Assembly (NCBI GenBank): GCA_029251085.1
Contig: JAQXDZ010000081.1
Span: forward strand, 124,001-188,000
Direction of reading: 5' to 3'
DNA from: Mariniblastus sp.
GTDB lineage: Bacteria; Planctomycetota; Planctomycetia; Pirellulales; Pirellulaceae
Length of the DNA stretch: 64,000 nucleotides
The stretch's first letter is position 1, and each line of letters starts with the position of its first letter. Both the position numbers and the translations under genes were made by a program. The notes under the pieces are model-generated. The model was not told the DNA's origin, searched no databases, and was given only the letters and a program-made list of their open reading frames with translations. This document shows, one piece after another, positions 1 through 7,978 of the stretch.

Positions 1-2
1 TA

Positions 3-818
3 GCGGGCGATTCCGACGGTAAAACCTATGGCGATCTTACCAACAACTACTCTCTGACTGTTGATCCAGATAAATCCGTTTTCAAAGACTACTTCGCCGC
101 GGCTAAACGAACTGGAATCCCATGTGTTTTCTTGATTGGAAAAACAGGGCAAGTCGAGTGGATTGGGCACCCAATGAAGCTGGACAAACCGCTTGAAGAA
201 GTTGTCGCAGGGGACTGGGATCGCAAGGCATTTGCCGTTGAATTTAAGAAAGAAGAAGAAACAAGAAAGCTCAACCAAAAATATATGGTTGCGATGCGAA
301 AAATTAGCGGAGAGATGAGAAGTGGCAACCCGGAAAAAGCACTCCAACTGATGGATGCGCTTATGGATGATGCGCAGTTCAAGCCGATGAAAAAGCAGCT
401 GACGATGTCACGCATGGGAATCCTCATTTCCGGTAATCTACCCGAAGCCCCCCGTGAGCTTGAGAAATTTACGAACCAGAATAAAAAAGATGCGATGGCA
501 CTCAACAGTATCGCCTGGGGCATCTACGAGAAACACGAGAAGAGAAATGATGTAAGTTCAGAAATCCTGGAACAGGCTAAAAAAACCGCGGAAGCAGCGG
601 TCAAAGCAGATCCAAATAACGGAGCGATCCTCGACACGCTCGCGCATTTCATCTACGTCGTCGATGGCAATCTCGACAAAGCGATCGAAGTTCAAGAGAA
701 AGCCATTGAGAATGGCGGTCCACAGAAAAATGAACTCATGGCTTTTCTGAAACAACTCAAGGAAGAGAAAAAGACGGGTAAGAAACCCAAAAAATCAAAG
801 CAGACTTTTGATTTCTAA
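3..818 (+). CDS. Redoxin-like protein with C-terminal TPR region (5' partial)
   Basis: The reading frame is open from the left edge, so the N-terminus, including any CxxC active site, lies outside the window. The visible part begins with the end of a thioredoxin/TlpA-like fold: a GIPCVFLIGKTG stretch (cis-Pro strand) followed by GQVEWIGHP, which is the usual last beta hairpin of such redoxins. After about residue 60 of the visible part the chain becomes Lys/Glu-rich and helical. Near the end, a segment with ADPNNGAILDTLA and GNLDKAIEVQEKAIE resembles one or two TPR motifs. Redoxin plus TPR tails are common in secreted planctomycete proteins, so an envelope thiol-redox role is inferred. An internal TTG at 132 could be mistaken for a start but sits inside the conserved fold. 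A strong terminator follows. Confidence 0.75.
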   Translation, partial: AGDSDGKTYGDLTNNYSLTVDPDKSVFKDYFAAAKRTGIPCVFLIGKTGQVEWIGHPMKLDKPLEEVVAGDWDRKAFAVEFKKEEETRKLNQKYMVAMRKISGEMRSGNPEKALQLMDALMDDAQFKPMKKQLTMSRMGILISGNLPEAPRELEKFTNQNKKDAMALNSIAWGIYEKHEKRNDVSSEILEQAKKTAEAAVKADPNNGAILDTLAHFIYVVDGNLDKAIEVQEKAIENGGPQKNELMAFLKQLKEEKKTGKKPKKSKQTFDF

Positions 819-875
819 ATTAACAACGAAGAGAAATAAATCTCTTTGCAATAAGCTTTAATCGATCCGCCTTTT

Positions 876-903
876 GCCAGTCCGAACCCAGACTGGCTTT
901 TTT
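876..903 (+). terminator. Rho-independent terminator after the redoxin gene
   Basis: A 7-bp perfect stem (GCCAGTC at 876-882 with GACTGGC at 891-897), an 8-nt loop and a run of six T form a classical intrinsic terminator about 60 bp after the stop codon at 818. Confidence 0.85.
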
Positions 904-1078
904 CGTATCAAAACAAATTCCGCCCCGCGCGTAAATTCCTATTCTTCACGAACCACGGCGGATTCCACTCGACTAACTGTATATGATCTTTCAGTTCGAC
1001 TCCCAGTTGGTTGAGATCCAAGGCAGAGCGTGATAAGTTGAAGAGGTCACGATTACATACGCCAGAAAGCACTATTTG

Positions 1079-2947
1079 ATGAATTCTAGACCCCCACACC
1101 GACTGACTCATATCCTGAACGTTTCTTTTCTAGCGTTTCTGCTTTTAACGACCCTCGTGTCGTTAAGTATTGCTCAAGAGAAATCAGTCCCTCAATTTAA
1201 AGACGGTGAGGCTCAGGAAGTCGAAGGATTTAAGAATCCCAAAGACTGGATCACTCATGACCTCTGGGTTCAAACCGACTTTGACTCCGATCAGGATGGT
1301 TCGCCGGACCGCATGCACGTCTCGGTGACTCGCCAAAAGCAAACTGACACGGAAGGACTAAAAGTTCCTGTCGTGTACGTCACGAGTCCTTATTTTGCAG
1401 GTGTCAGTTCAACCTCCAAAGAGTTTATGTGGAACCCCAGTCATGAACTTGGAGAGGTGCCACCTGAGCGTAACAACCCACCGCAGATTACAACTAAAAC
1501 TCAACGTCCGTTTATTAGCCAATCTCATCACAGAGCATGGGTGCCAAGAGGCTTTGCTGTTGTCCACTCCTGCTCTCCCGGCACGGGGCTTTCTCAGGGA
1601 TGTCCAACGGTCGGTGGAATCAATGAATCACTGGCCCCCAAAGCCGTAGTGGATTGGCTATGCGGGCGTGCCAAAGGTTACACCACACCCGATGGTACAG
1701 ATGAAGTACTCGCTGACTGGTGTACTGGTAAAGTCGGAATGACAGGGACCTCATACAACGGCACACTCCCAATTGCCGCAGCGACGACAGGAGTCGACGG
1801 CCTCGAGGCTATCATCCCAATTGCTCCGAACACTTCGTACTACCATTACTACCGGGCCAATGGCCTCGTCCGACACCCCGGGGGTTACATGGGTGAAGAC
1901 ATTGACGTGCTCTACAATTTCATTCATAGCGGCAATCCTGAGAAACGCGAACATTGCGATTGCGAAGTTCGCGACAAAGAGATGGCAAACAATCAAGATC
2001 GTTTGACGGGAGACTACAACGATTTTTGGGCCGGTCGGGACTACGCCAACGCTCTCGACAACTACAAAGCAGCAACGTTGATGGCGCACGGTTTTAATGA
2101 CTGGAATGTGATGCCAAGCCACACCATTCGTATCCATCAGAAACTAAAAGAGAAAGGCGTACCACTACAGACCTATCTCCACCAAGGAGGACATCGCGGC
2201 TACGTCCCGATGAAGTTGATGAATCGATGGTTTACTCGTTACCTTCATGGAATTGAAAATGACGTCGAAAAAGATGCGAAGGCCTGGGTCGTTCGCGAAG
2301 ATGCTCGCCCGCAAAACCCAACGCCCTATGCAGACTACCCCAACCCCGATGCTGCTCCCGTGTTACTTACGTTGGGAAAGGGTGGGAAGACCACTGGTTC
2401 ATTAGAGCTCGCTGGAAACACAAAATCTCAAGGCAAGGAAACGCTTGTTGACGATGTCCAGTTCAGCGGAAAGAAACTGGCACAAACGGCCGACTCAAAC
2501 AACCGCTTGCTCTACGCGACTGCCACCCTGAAAGAACCCATCCATCTTTCGGGAACCTCCACGCTAAAAATTAAGCTCGCTTCAAATAAGCCAGCCGCCA
2601 ATCTGTCAGTATGGCTAGTTTCACTTCCCTATAGTGATTCGTCAAAACTGAACGACAATATCATCACACGGGGATGGGCCGATCCACAAAACAATCTCTC
2701 ACTGACCGAGAGTGCACCGCTGGTTCCAGAAAAATTCTACGAACTTAGTTTTGAACTTGAACCAGACGATCAAATCATTCCTGCGGGGCAGAAGATTGGA
2801 CTGATGATATTCTCAAGCGATCGAGACTTTACCCTCTGGCCTGATGCGGGCACGGAATTGACGATCGACCTTAGCAGCACAACGCTGGAAATCCCCGTCG
2901 TCGGTGGCCCCGCAGCCTTCGGGAAAGCGGTTTCAACCAAAGACTAG
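1079..2947 (+). CDS. Secreted PepX-like X-prolyl dipeptidyl peptidase (S15, CocE/NonD-type hydrolase)
   Basis: This is an alpha/beta hydrolase of the S15/CocE group, predicted to cleave Xaa-Pro dipeptides or esters outside the cytoplasm. The ATG at 1079 is preferred over the adjoining TTG at 1076. The first 33 residues form a signal peptide with a long Leu/Phe/Val core ending near SIAQ. A DSDQDGSPDR loop near residue 70 resembles the calcium-like loop often seen at this position. The nucleophile elbow GTSYNG puts the catalytic Ser near residue 225, the Asp is in HGFNDWNV, and the His is in HQGGHRGY. Following the elbow, TTGVDGLEAI and YYHYYRANGLV are typical of PepX rather than of cocaine-esterase-like members. 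The C-terminal third is the beta-sandwich (X-Pro C) domain. Length (622 residues) is normal. It stands alone between two terminator or intergenic stretches. The substrate is inferred. Confidence 0.85.
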   Translation: MNSRPPHRLTHILNVSFLAFLLLTTLVSLSIAQEKSVPQFKDGEAQEVEGFKNPKDWITHDLWVQTDFDSDQDGSPDRMHVSVTRQKQTDTEGLKVPVVYVTSPYFAGVSSTSKEFMWNPSHELGEVPPERNNPPQITTKTQRPFISQSHHRAWVPRGFAVVHSCSPGTGLSQGCPTVGGINESLAPKAVVDWLCGRAKGYTTPDGTDEVLADWCTGKVGMTGTSYNGTLPIAAATTGVDGLEAIIPIAPNTSYYHYYRANGLVRHPGGYMGEDIDVLYNFIHSGNPEKREHCDCEVRDKEMANNQDRLTGDYNDFWAGRDYANALDNYKAATLMAHGFNDWNVMPSHTIRIHQKLKEKGVPLQTYLHQGGHRGYVPMKLMNRWFTRYLHGIENDVEKDAKAWVVREDARPQNPTPYADYPNPDAAPVLLTLGKGGKTTGSLELAGNTKSQGKETLVDDVQFSGKKLAQTADSNNRLLYATATLKEPIHLSGTSTLKIKLASNKPAANLSVWLVSLPYSDSSKLNDNIITRGWADPQNNLSLTESAPLVPEKFYELSFELEPDDQIIPAGQKIGLMIFSSDRDFTLWPDAGTELTIDLSSTTLEIPVVGGPAAFGKAVSTKD

Positions 2948-3262
2948 TCAAGTATTTCTGTAATACGTGAGTTTACTCACCGTTCCCTTAATTGTTCGGT
3001 TGCTAGCTTAGTTGCGCGCCGGTTTAACCGTAAGGGTGAAAAGCCAGCCAATCGAGGGGGTTTTTCATATCCGCAATCGTAAAGTTTGTAGCGATCAATC
3101 GTAAAATCGTTATTACTCGGATAAGTAAGGTAAAATGCGATAGGTTCCATCTCAGCTTAATTCGAGCCGAAAAGATATTAAGGGCAGAGACGGTCCTTCC
3201 GACTTTCACCCCACCTTAGACGAGTGCGGTACGATTTTCCGAAGTAGTGGATCACAATTTTG
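2948..3262. other. Intergenic region upstream of the secretion operon
   Basis: No convincing gene is present in these 315 bases. A short direct repeat (ATCGTAAA twice, near 3077 and 3099) is visible. The stretch should contain the main promoter of the downstream secretion/pilus operon, but I could not pick a confident -35/-10 pair, and I see no T-tract hairpin for the PepX gene. Confidence 0.4.
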
Positions 3263-4057
3263 ATGTTCAACAACGTTCAACAACAAACTTATCCAGCACG
3301 ACCAACCGTTCGATTCGGGCTGTCGCTGCTAGAGTTGTTGGTGGTTCTCACAATTTTGATTGCGCTCGGCGGGATCGTAGTGTCGACTTTGCCTGGAATG
3401 CTCAAACGCACCCAGGTCGCGACCGCTGCGTCCAACATTCCAGAGATTGACGCAACCATTCGGCGGACATCTTTGCTCTCCCAAGGCAAGATTGGGAATC
3501 GTTTTGACGCTCTGGTCGCCGGATCCGATTCCCTCGATGGCAACATTCCGAGTTACATCGGCGGGGCAGAGATTTTTGAAACGACCAATTTAAGCGTTGC
3601 CGACGTGGGCGCCCTTCGAGAAATTGGCATTACCGAACTCGTCCCGGCAGCTACTGAAACAATCAACGCCACGTACAATTCCCACGACCAAACGCCCGTT
3701 GTAATCGGTTCTGACTCGAACGTTTGCAGTCTCAGCGATGATTCTGCGACAACGCTGCTTCCACAGGACTGGAACCTTGAGCCTGCGGAGAACGCGAAGT
3801 ACATCGTGATTGGATTAGGAGAGCAGTGTTCAATGGTCGGCGCCGGTGCAAAGGCTGCCTTCTCAGAGAGCCCAGTCCACTTTTCAGATAGCCGCGAACA
3901 AAGCCCGGACGACATGTACTCGCGGTACTTACTACTGGTCGAAATTAGATCAGTTGACGAACTTAAGTCGGTTGCCCGTTATGTCGGAGCAGCGATTCCC
4001 GGTCGAGATGGAATTCACAGTGTCTCCAAGGAACTGGAGGACTATTACACGGATTAG
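3263..4057 (+). CDS. Type II secretion / type IV pilus-like pseudopilin 1
   Basis: This is a prepilin-like subunit predicted to assemble into the periplasmic pseudopilus. The ATG at 3263 gives a 19-residue basic leader ending in RFG, the prepilin peptidase cleavage site, followed by LSLLELLVVLTILIAL with Glu at mature position 5. The hydrophobic N-terminal helix is continued by an amphipathic helix (MLKRTQVATAASNIPEIDATIRR). The remaining 190 residues show no family I recognise and contain three scattered Cys. The TTG at 3260 directly before the ATG is unlikely to be used. It is the first gene of a run of same-strand secretion genes (34-bp gap to the next pseudopilin). With no GspG-type DPWG core, it may be a minor pseudopilin. 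Confidence 0.85.
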   Translation: MFNNVQQQTYPARPTVRFGLSLLELLVVLTILIALGGIVVSTLPGMLKRTQVATAASNIPEIDATIRRTSLLSQGKIGNRFDALVAGSDSLDGNIPSYIGGAEIFETTNLSVADVGALREIGITELVPAATETINATYNSHDQTPVVIGSDSNVCSLSDDSATTLLPQDWNLEPAENAKYIVIGLGEQCSMVGAGAKAAFSESPVHFSDSREQSPDDMYSRYLLLVEIRSVDELKSVARYVGAAIPGRDGIHSVSKELEDYYTD

Positions 4058-4090
4058 CTTGCAACAGTTTTTTCGTGTTGGTAACAAATC

Positions 4091-4801
4091 ATGGTCTACA
4101 ACAGCACACACAAAAATCAACAGACTTCGCAAACCACCTCGATCAAGGTTTGCCAAAACCGCGGCTCGCTTCGCTGTTTGAACCAGCGTGGTTTGACGCT
4201 TCTCGAATTATTAGTCGTGTTGGTTATTTTAATCGCGACTGCTTTGATCATTTTCCCCACGTTTAACAACATCGACATAGTTTCCCCCACGGGAGAGGCG
4301 AACAGCCCTGTTGAGATTGCAACCCAAGCAACGCTCAACACGGTTCGAGAGGCAATGGCCGGTGAAGATGGGGTCATTGAGTCACTATCGCACAAAACGA
4401 ACGCGCTCCCTCGGGAAATCAATGACTTGCTCAAAGAGGACGCGCCGGCGCACATGGAAGAAGCCGCGCCCGAACTTAAGACTTACGACCCAGTCAACAA
4501 AATTGGCTGGCGTGGGCCCTACGTTCACGCGACAGGTCGTAACGAAACAGGCGAACCTACGATCGTAGACGGCTGGGGAAATGAACTTGAATTACAAGTT
4601 GACTTTGATCAAGACGGAACCATCAATCAAACGGAATCAAAATTCATCCGTGTCGTTTCAGCGGGTCCCAACGGCGAGATTGAAACGCCCGATGATATTG
4701 CGAACATGAAACCGGGGGAGAACGAGGTCAATGAACTCACCCTTTCAGAGTGTGGTGACGACTTAGTGATGTTCCTCCGCTACCCTGATAATCGCAAGTA
4801 A
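4091..4801 (+). CDS. gspG: GspG-like pseudopilin with an EF-hand-like loop
   Basis: A prepilin with a long basic leader (34 residues ending NQRG) followed by LTLLELLVVLVILIATA, with the conserved Glu at mature position 5. The C-terminal domain has the GspG hallmarks GWRGPY, DGWGNELELQ and VVSAGPNGEIETPDDI, which match the core and calcium-binding segment of the major pseudopilin. Between them, residues 171-182 read DFDQDGTINQTE, a perfect 12-position EF-hand loop (D1, D3, D5, G6, I8, E12). Such a loop is not a usual part of GspG. It is probably the major pseudopilin of the operon. The ATG at 4091 is the first available in frame; the leader is longer than usual. Calcium binding is inferred from the loop pattern. 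Confidence 0.85.
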   Translation: MVYNSTHKNQQTSQTTSIKVCQNRGSLRCLNQRGLTLLELLVVLVILIATALIIFPTFNNIDIVSPTGEANSPVEIATQATLNTVREAMAGEDGVIESLSHKTNALPREINDLLKEDAPAHMEEAAPELKTYDPVNKIGWRGPYVHATGRNETGEPTIVDGWGNELELQVDFDQDGTINQTESKFIRVVSAGPNGEIETPDDIANMKPGENEVNELTLSECGDDLVMFLRYPDNRK

Positions 4802-4820
4802 CAACGGAACTACACCCGGT

Positions 4821-4855
4821 GCTAAGACGCCGGCCTGTTAAACGCCGGCCCTAGC
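4821..4855 (+). other. GC-rich two-step stem-loop before the third pseudopilin
   Basis: GCCGGC at 4829-4834 pairs with GCCGGC at 4844-4849 across a 9-nt loop, and GCTA at 4821-4824 can pair with TAGC at 4852-4855. The same core also forms a direct repeat of ACGCCGGCC. No T-tract follows, so this is not a terminator. It lies 20 nt upstream of the ATG at 4875 and may set the ratio of pseudopilins through mRNA processing or stability. Confidence 0.5.
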
Positions 4856-4874
4856 AATACCGAGGACCAATGAG

Positions 4875-5771
4875 ATGGCACGCATTTGCTCAGCCAAACT
4901 TAGTCGGCTCTTCCCCAATCAGCGATTCCGTTCCGGCTTGACTCTCCTCGAGTTAATGGTCGTCCTCGTAATTTTAGCCATCGTTGCAACCGTCGCTGTT
5001 CAATCACTGCAACCCCAAGTCGACAGCCAGAGATTTGAATCCGCTGCAAGGTTACTGGAAGAAATCAAAGTTGCAACGCTCGGTCCCGCCCAAAAATTCC
5101 AGCTTGATGGCACGCCAATTGTCTCCGGTTTCGTCGCTGATGTTGGACGGTTTCCACGAATCGAAACCAACGACGAAGACCCAGAGGAATATCTATCACT
5201 TAGCGAGCTATGGTCAAACGAAAACCAACTCGCAATTCAATTTCCATTTCAATTTCGTGCCGGCCCAGCGGAACCCGAGGACTACTCTGCCATTCGACTC
5301 CCTTGCGGTTGGAGAGGGCCTTATCTGCAACTTCCAATCGGAACCTCCAAGCTTGTCGATCCGTGGGGACGGCCTCCCGAGACAGTCGTCGACGAAATGG
5401 GGACGCTCGGACGGTTGCAAATTACGATTCCGTTATCTAACAATCAAACCGAACCTCAGGTGCTGGCGGCGAATTTGTCAGGTGGAAAAGTTCAAGTAAC
5501 CGGTAAAGTCCTCCTCGATCGCCCCGAAAGTGCTACCGTTCGGATTGCATTGTTAACTCCCGACCCAAATTCCTCCTTGACGTCGCTCGTCGTATATGAC
5601 GATGAAGACAAACAACCGGGGTCTTTCTTGTTCAGTCGCGTTCCTGTTGGTTTTCGAGCTCTTGTCGCTGATGTCAACGGGAAACGGCAAATTAAATACA
5701 TGCAAATTACTCCCAATGGCCCACCCATCATTTTTGATTTTCAAGCGCGGGCGTCGGCCATCAACGAATAA
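4875..5771 (+). CDS. GspG-type pseudopilin with extra C-terminal beta domain
   Basis: A prepilin with a 21-residue leader ending FRSG, then LTLLELMVVLVILAIVATVAV with Glu at mature position 5 and a long amphipathic helix (SQRFESAARLLEEIKVAT). The middle holds the GspG-like signature CGWRGPYLQLP plus LVDPWGRPP. From about residue 195 the protein carries an additional all-beta segment (GKVQVTGKVLLDRPESATVRIALL ... FSRVPVGFRALVADVNGKRQIKYMQI), resembling a carboxypeptidase-regulatory-like beta sandwich. It is longer (298 residues) than typical pseudopilins (about 150). An additional domain on a pseudopilin could form the tip or bind substrate; this is inference. The ATG is preceded by GAGGACCAATGAG. 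Confidence 0.85.
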   Translation: MARICSAKLSRLFPNQRFRSGLTLLELMVVLVILAIVATVAVQSLQPQVDSQRFESAARLLEEIKVATLGPAQKFQLDGTPIVSGFVADVGRFPRIETNDEDPEEYLSLSELWSNENQLAIQFPFQFRAGPAEPEDYSAIRLPCGWRGPYLQLPIGTSKLVDPWGRPPETVVDEMGTLGRLQITIPLSNNQTEPQVLAANLSGGKVQVTGKVLLDRPESATVRIALLTPDPNSSLTSLVVYDDEDKQPGSFLFSRVPVGFRALVADVNGKRQIKYMQITPNGPPIIFDFQARASAINE

Positions 5772-5884
5772 GACAGTTCCAAGTTAAACCACACTTTGAG
5801 ACCAATCCCGCTTCATTAATTAAATCGCGGCAAACGCAGTCGGCAACCTCGACTAAACCGCAAATCGCTGAAATCTGCACCGCA

Positions 5885-7219
5885 ATGGCCAAACGATCTG
5901 ATATCTCGATTCTGCTTTTTTTTGATCGCCAGATGGTGCGCGCTGATTTTGGCAAAGACATCTCCCAACCCAACTTTTATGTACAGGAAACGGTAGATGT
6001 CGAATCGACTTTATACGAAGCCATCATTCAAATCACCCAAAATCAACCGAGACTTGGCAGTCGGACACTGGTGCTCTCCGCGGATGTTTGGTCTCAGATC
6101 GTTCTCCTCCCTAAACTTAGCGTAAGCGGAATCGAACCCAGCGATTTAGAGGAGGTCCTGAAGTTCGAAGCGGAAACCCTGTCCGGCATCGACATTGACG
6201 AAATCTCACTCGCCTCAACGAATCTTGGTGTCGAAGACGACTATCAAAAATTCTGGGTTAGCGCAATCAGAAACACAGACCTGGACGCGATTAACGAACA
6301 CCTGGAATCCCTTGGTTGCCGCGACATCCTCATTGCTCACCCCTCCGGTTTTGCAGCAAATACTGCAGTTCGAAGCAATCGTCGAACAGTCGAGGTCTGG
6401 GAAGACTTGGTTTTTCACCTCACCGACAATTCAACGCGACTCGAACACGTCAAGCAACGCACGACTGAGCCACTCGTTTCCAATGAACCTATCCTCACGG
6501 GTAGTCAAAATATCGAACTGGCCGAAGAGCATGCAACTTTTGAGCATCTGACCGACGACGCGACCGCTAAACGATGGGCCGGCACTGTTGCGAACAACTA
6601 CCGAAAACGCCTGGACTCAATCCTGGCCCCTCGGCTCAGACATTTTGATCGCACGCCCACACGCCCAATCCGGCATATTTTTTCAGGAATCATCGCTCTA
6701 CTTGTTGTTGGATTTTGTTTTTGGCACGGACAGTATGTCAAACAGTACAATCAAAGCCTACAAGCCAAGATCGCTGAAATAGAACTGCCAGCTGCTGAGA
6801 AAAAGAAAAACGATGGCCAACTGATTCAAATTTTGGAAAAACGCGCTGAGGTCGAAACAGCAGTTACCGCCCTTGGGGATGACCTGAAACGCATCACCTT
6901 TTTCCTTGAGAGTCAAAACAATCGCTTCGCCACGCTGCTGGAACTGCTGATTGAAATGCGAACCGAAGATCTCGTAATTGAGCAAGTCGAGGGAACAGAA
7001 GAGGGCATTCTCATTTCAGGAGTTTCACTCAATGGTGAAGCCGCTCAGGGGCTTGCAAAAAGTCTTCGAGAACGCTCCGTCAAACTCGGCTGGGCGGTGA
7101 ATCCAGCGCGGCAGGAGGGTCAACAAAAACTCACCACAGGCGGCCCCTGGGATTACAACATTCTACTAGCAGAAACAGGGCCATTTGAATCCGCCGTCCA
7201 GCCTCGAAAAAAGAACTGA
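5885..7219 (+). CDS. gspL: GspL-like protein (PilM-PilN fusion), inner-membrane platform
   Basis: The first 200 residues look like the actin/PilM-like cytoplasmic half of GspL: a DIDEISL segment after VLKFEAETLSG, as in PilM proteins, and a following KFWVSAIRNTDLDAINEHLESLG. A single membrane span lies near residues 263-283 (HIFSGIIALLVVGFCFW). It is followed by a coiled coil and a PilN-like ferredoxin-fold end (FATLLELLIEMRTEDLVIEQVEG). It thus combines PilM and PilN in one chain, as GspL does, and should connect the GspE ATPase to the periplasmic parts of the machine. It is divergent from model GspL, so the assignment rests on architecture, position and weak motif similarity. The next gene is the expected GspM/PilO partner. 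Confidence 0.75.
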   Translation: MAKRSDISILLFFDRQMVRADFGKDISQPNFYVQETVDVESTLYEAIIQITQNQPRLGSRTLVLSADVWSQIVLLPKLSVSGIEPSDLEEVLKFEAETLSGIDIDEISLASTNLGVEDDYQKFWVSAIRNTDLDAINEHLESLGCRDILIAHPSGFAANTAVRSNRRTVEVWEDLVFHLTDNSTRLEHVKQRTTEPLVSNEPILTGSQNIELAEEHATFEHLTDDATAKRWAGTVANNYRKRLDSILAPRLRHFDRTPTRPIRHIFSGIIALLVVGFCFWHGQYVKQYNQSLQAKIAEIELPAAEKKKNDGQLIQILEKRAEVETAVTALGDDLKRITFFLESQNNRFATLLELLIEMRTEDLVIEQVEGTEEGILISGVSLNGEAAQGLAKSLRERSVKLGWAVNPARQEGQQKLTTGGPWDYNILLAETGPFESAVQPRKKN

Positions 7220-7309
7220 ATACCAACGAACCATCGTCCTGCCTCGTGGCACTTCCCCCCGCGATTACAAACTACCAAAAAGATAAATCTTCAAACCTGA
7301 CAAACCTTC

Positions 7310-7924
7310 ATGGCGATCACCCCACTCAAAGATAATTCAAAACGAGAACGGTTTCTGTTGATGCTGTTTCCGGCAGCTTTGATATTGGCGGTATACTCCG
7401 TTGTATTCGCTATTCCGTTGCGTCAGGAAAAATCAAAAATTGAGGCCGAGTACGGTACTGCAATGCAGATAGCAGTTTCCGAGGAAGCCGCTCAGCTTTC
7501 AAAACAATATCTCGAAAACGAAAAAGAAAGCCTCGAAAGACTGAGAACGCGAGAATCCAATTCCAAAGAACAAATCCGAGAATTGAGCCAAAGCTGGAGA
7601 AGCCGAAAATCTCGCCTCGACACCTTCGAGAAAATCACCGAATTAATGCGTGACTACAATCTTTCCATCGTCTCACAAGGTGGTACGGAAAGCATGACGG
7701 TCTCCTCCTACATGCGTGATTTATTTGAAATGATGAACGAACAGGCTGTTCAAGAACCGGTGGAGTTCTGGCCGGTGGAAGTCAAAGGGGCTTTTTTCGA
7801 TGTGCTGAAATTCCTCACCGATGTCAACACTGTCGCCACTAGCATCATCCCGGTTTCGATTACAATGAAACCAGACCCTGAAAACAAGACTCAAAAAATG
7901 TGGACGATCGTTTTCGTTATTTAA
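7310..7924 (+). CDS. GspM/PilO-like inner-membrane protein
   Basis: A short cytoplasmic N-terminus is followed by one membrane helix (residues about 15-36, LMLFPAALILAVYSVVFAIP), a long coiled coil (about residues 40-110, rich in E, K, S and R) and a small alpha/beta C-terminal domain of about 90 residues (PVEFWPVEVKGAFFDVLKFLTDV). This is the architecture of PilO and GspM, which pair with PilN/GspL in the inner-membrane platform. Sequence similarity alone is weak; the call depends on order directly after the GspL-like gene and before the ATPases. Confidence 0.7.
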   Translation: MAITPLKDNSKRERFLLMLFPAALILAVYSVVFAIPLRQEKSKIEAEYGTAMQIAVSEEAAQLSKQYLENEKESLERLRTRESNSKEQIRELSQSWRSRKSRLDTFEKITELMRDYNLSIVSQGGTESMTVSSYMRDLFEMMNEQAVQEPVEFWPVEVKGAFFDVLKFLTDVNTVATSIIPVSITMKPDPENKTQKMWTIVFVI

Positions 7925-7978
7925 CGAACGAAACTTCAAATCAGGAGCGGCCAGACTGCCTATCGCTGGAAAAGAAAA

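Noticed and set aside
89-523. Long minus-strand frame over the redoxin gene, and similar long antisense frames such as 32729-33334 and 10795-11124
   Set aside because: They mirror well-supported genes on the other strand and show low-complexity Ser/Arg-rich or otherwise non-protein-like composition.
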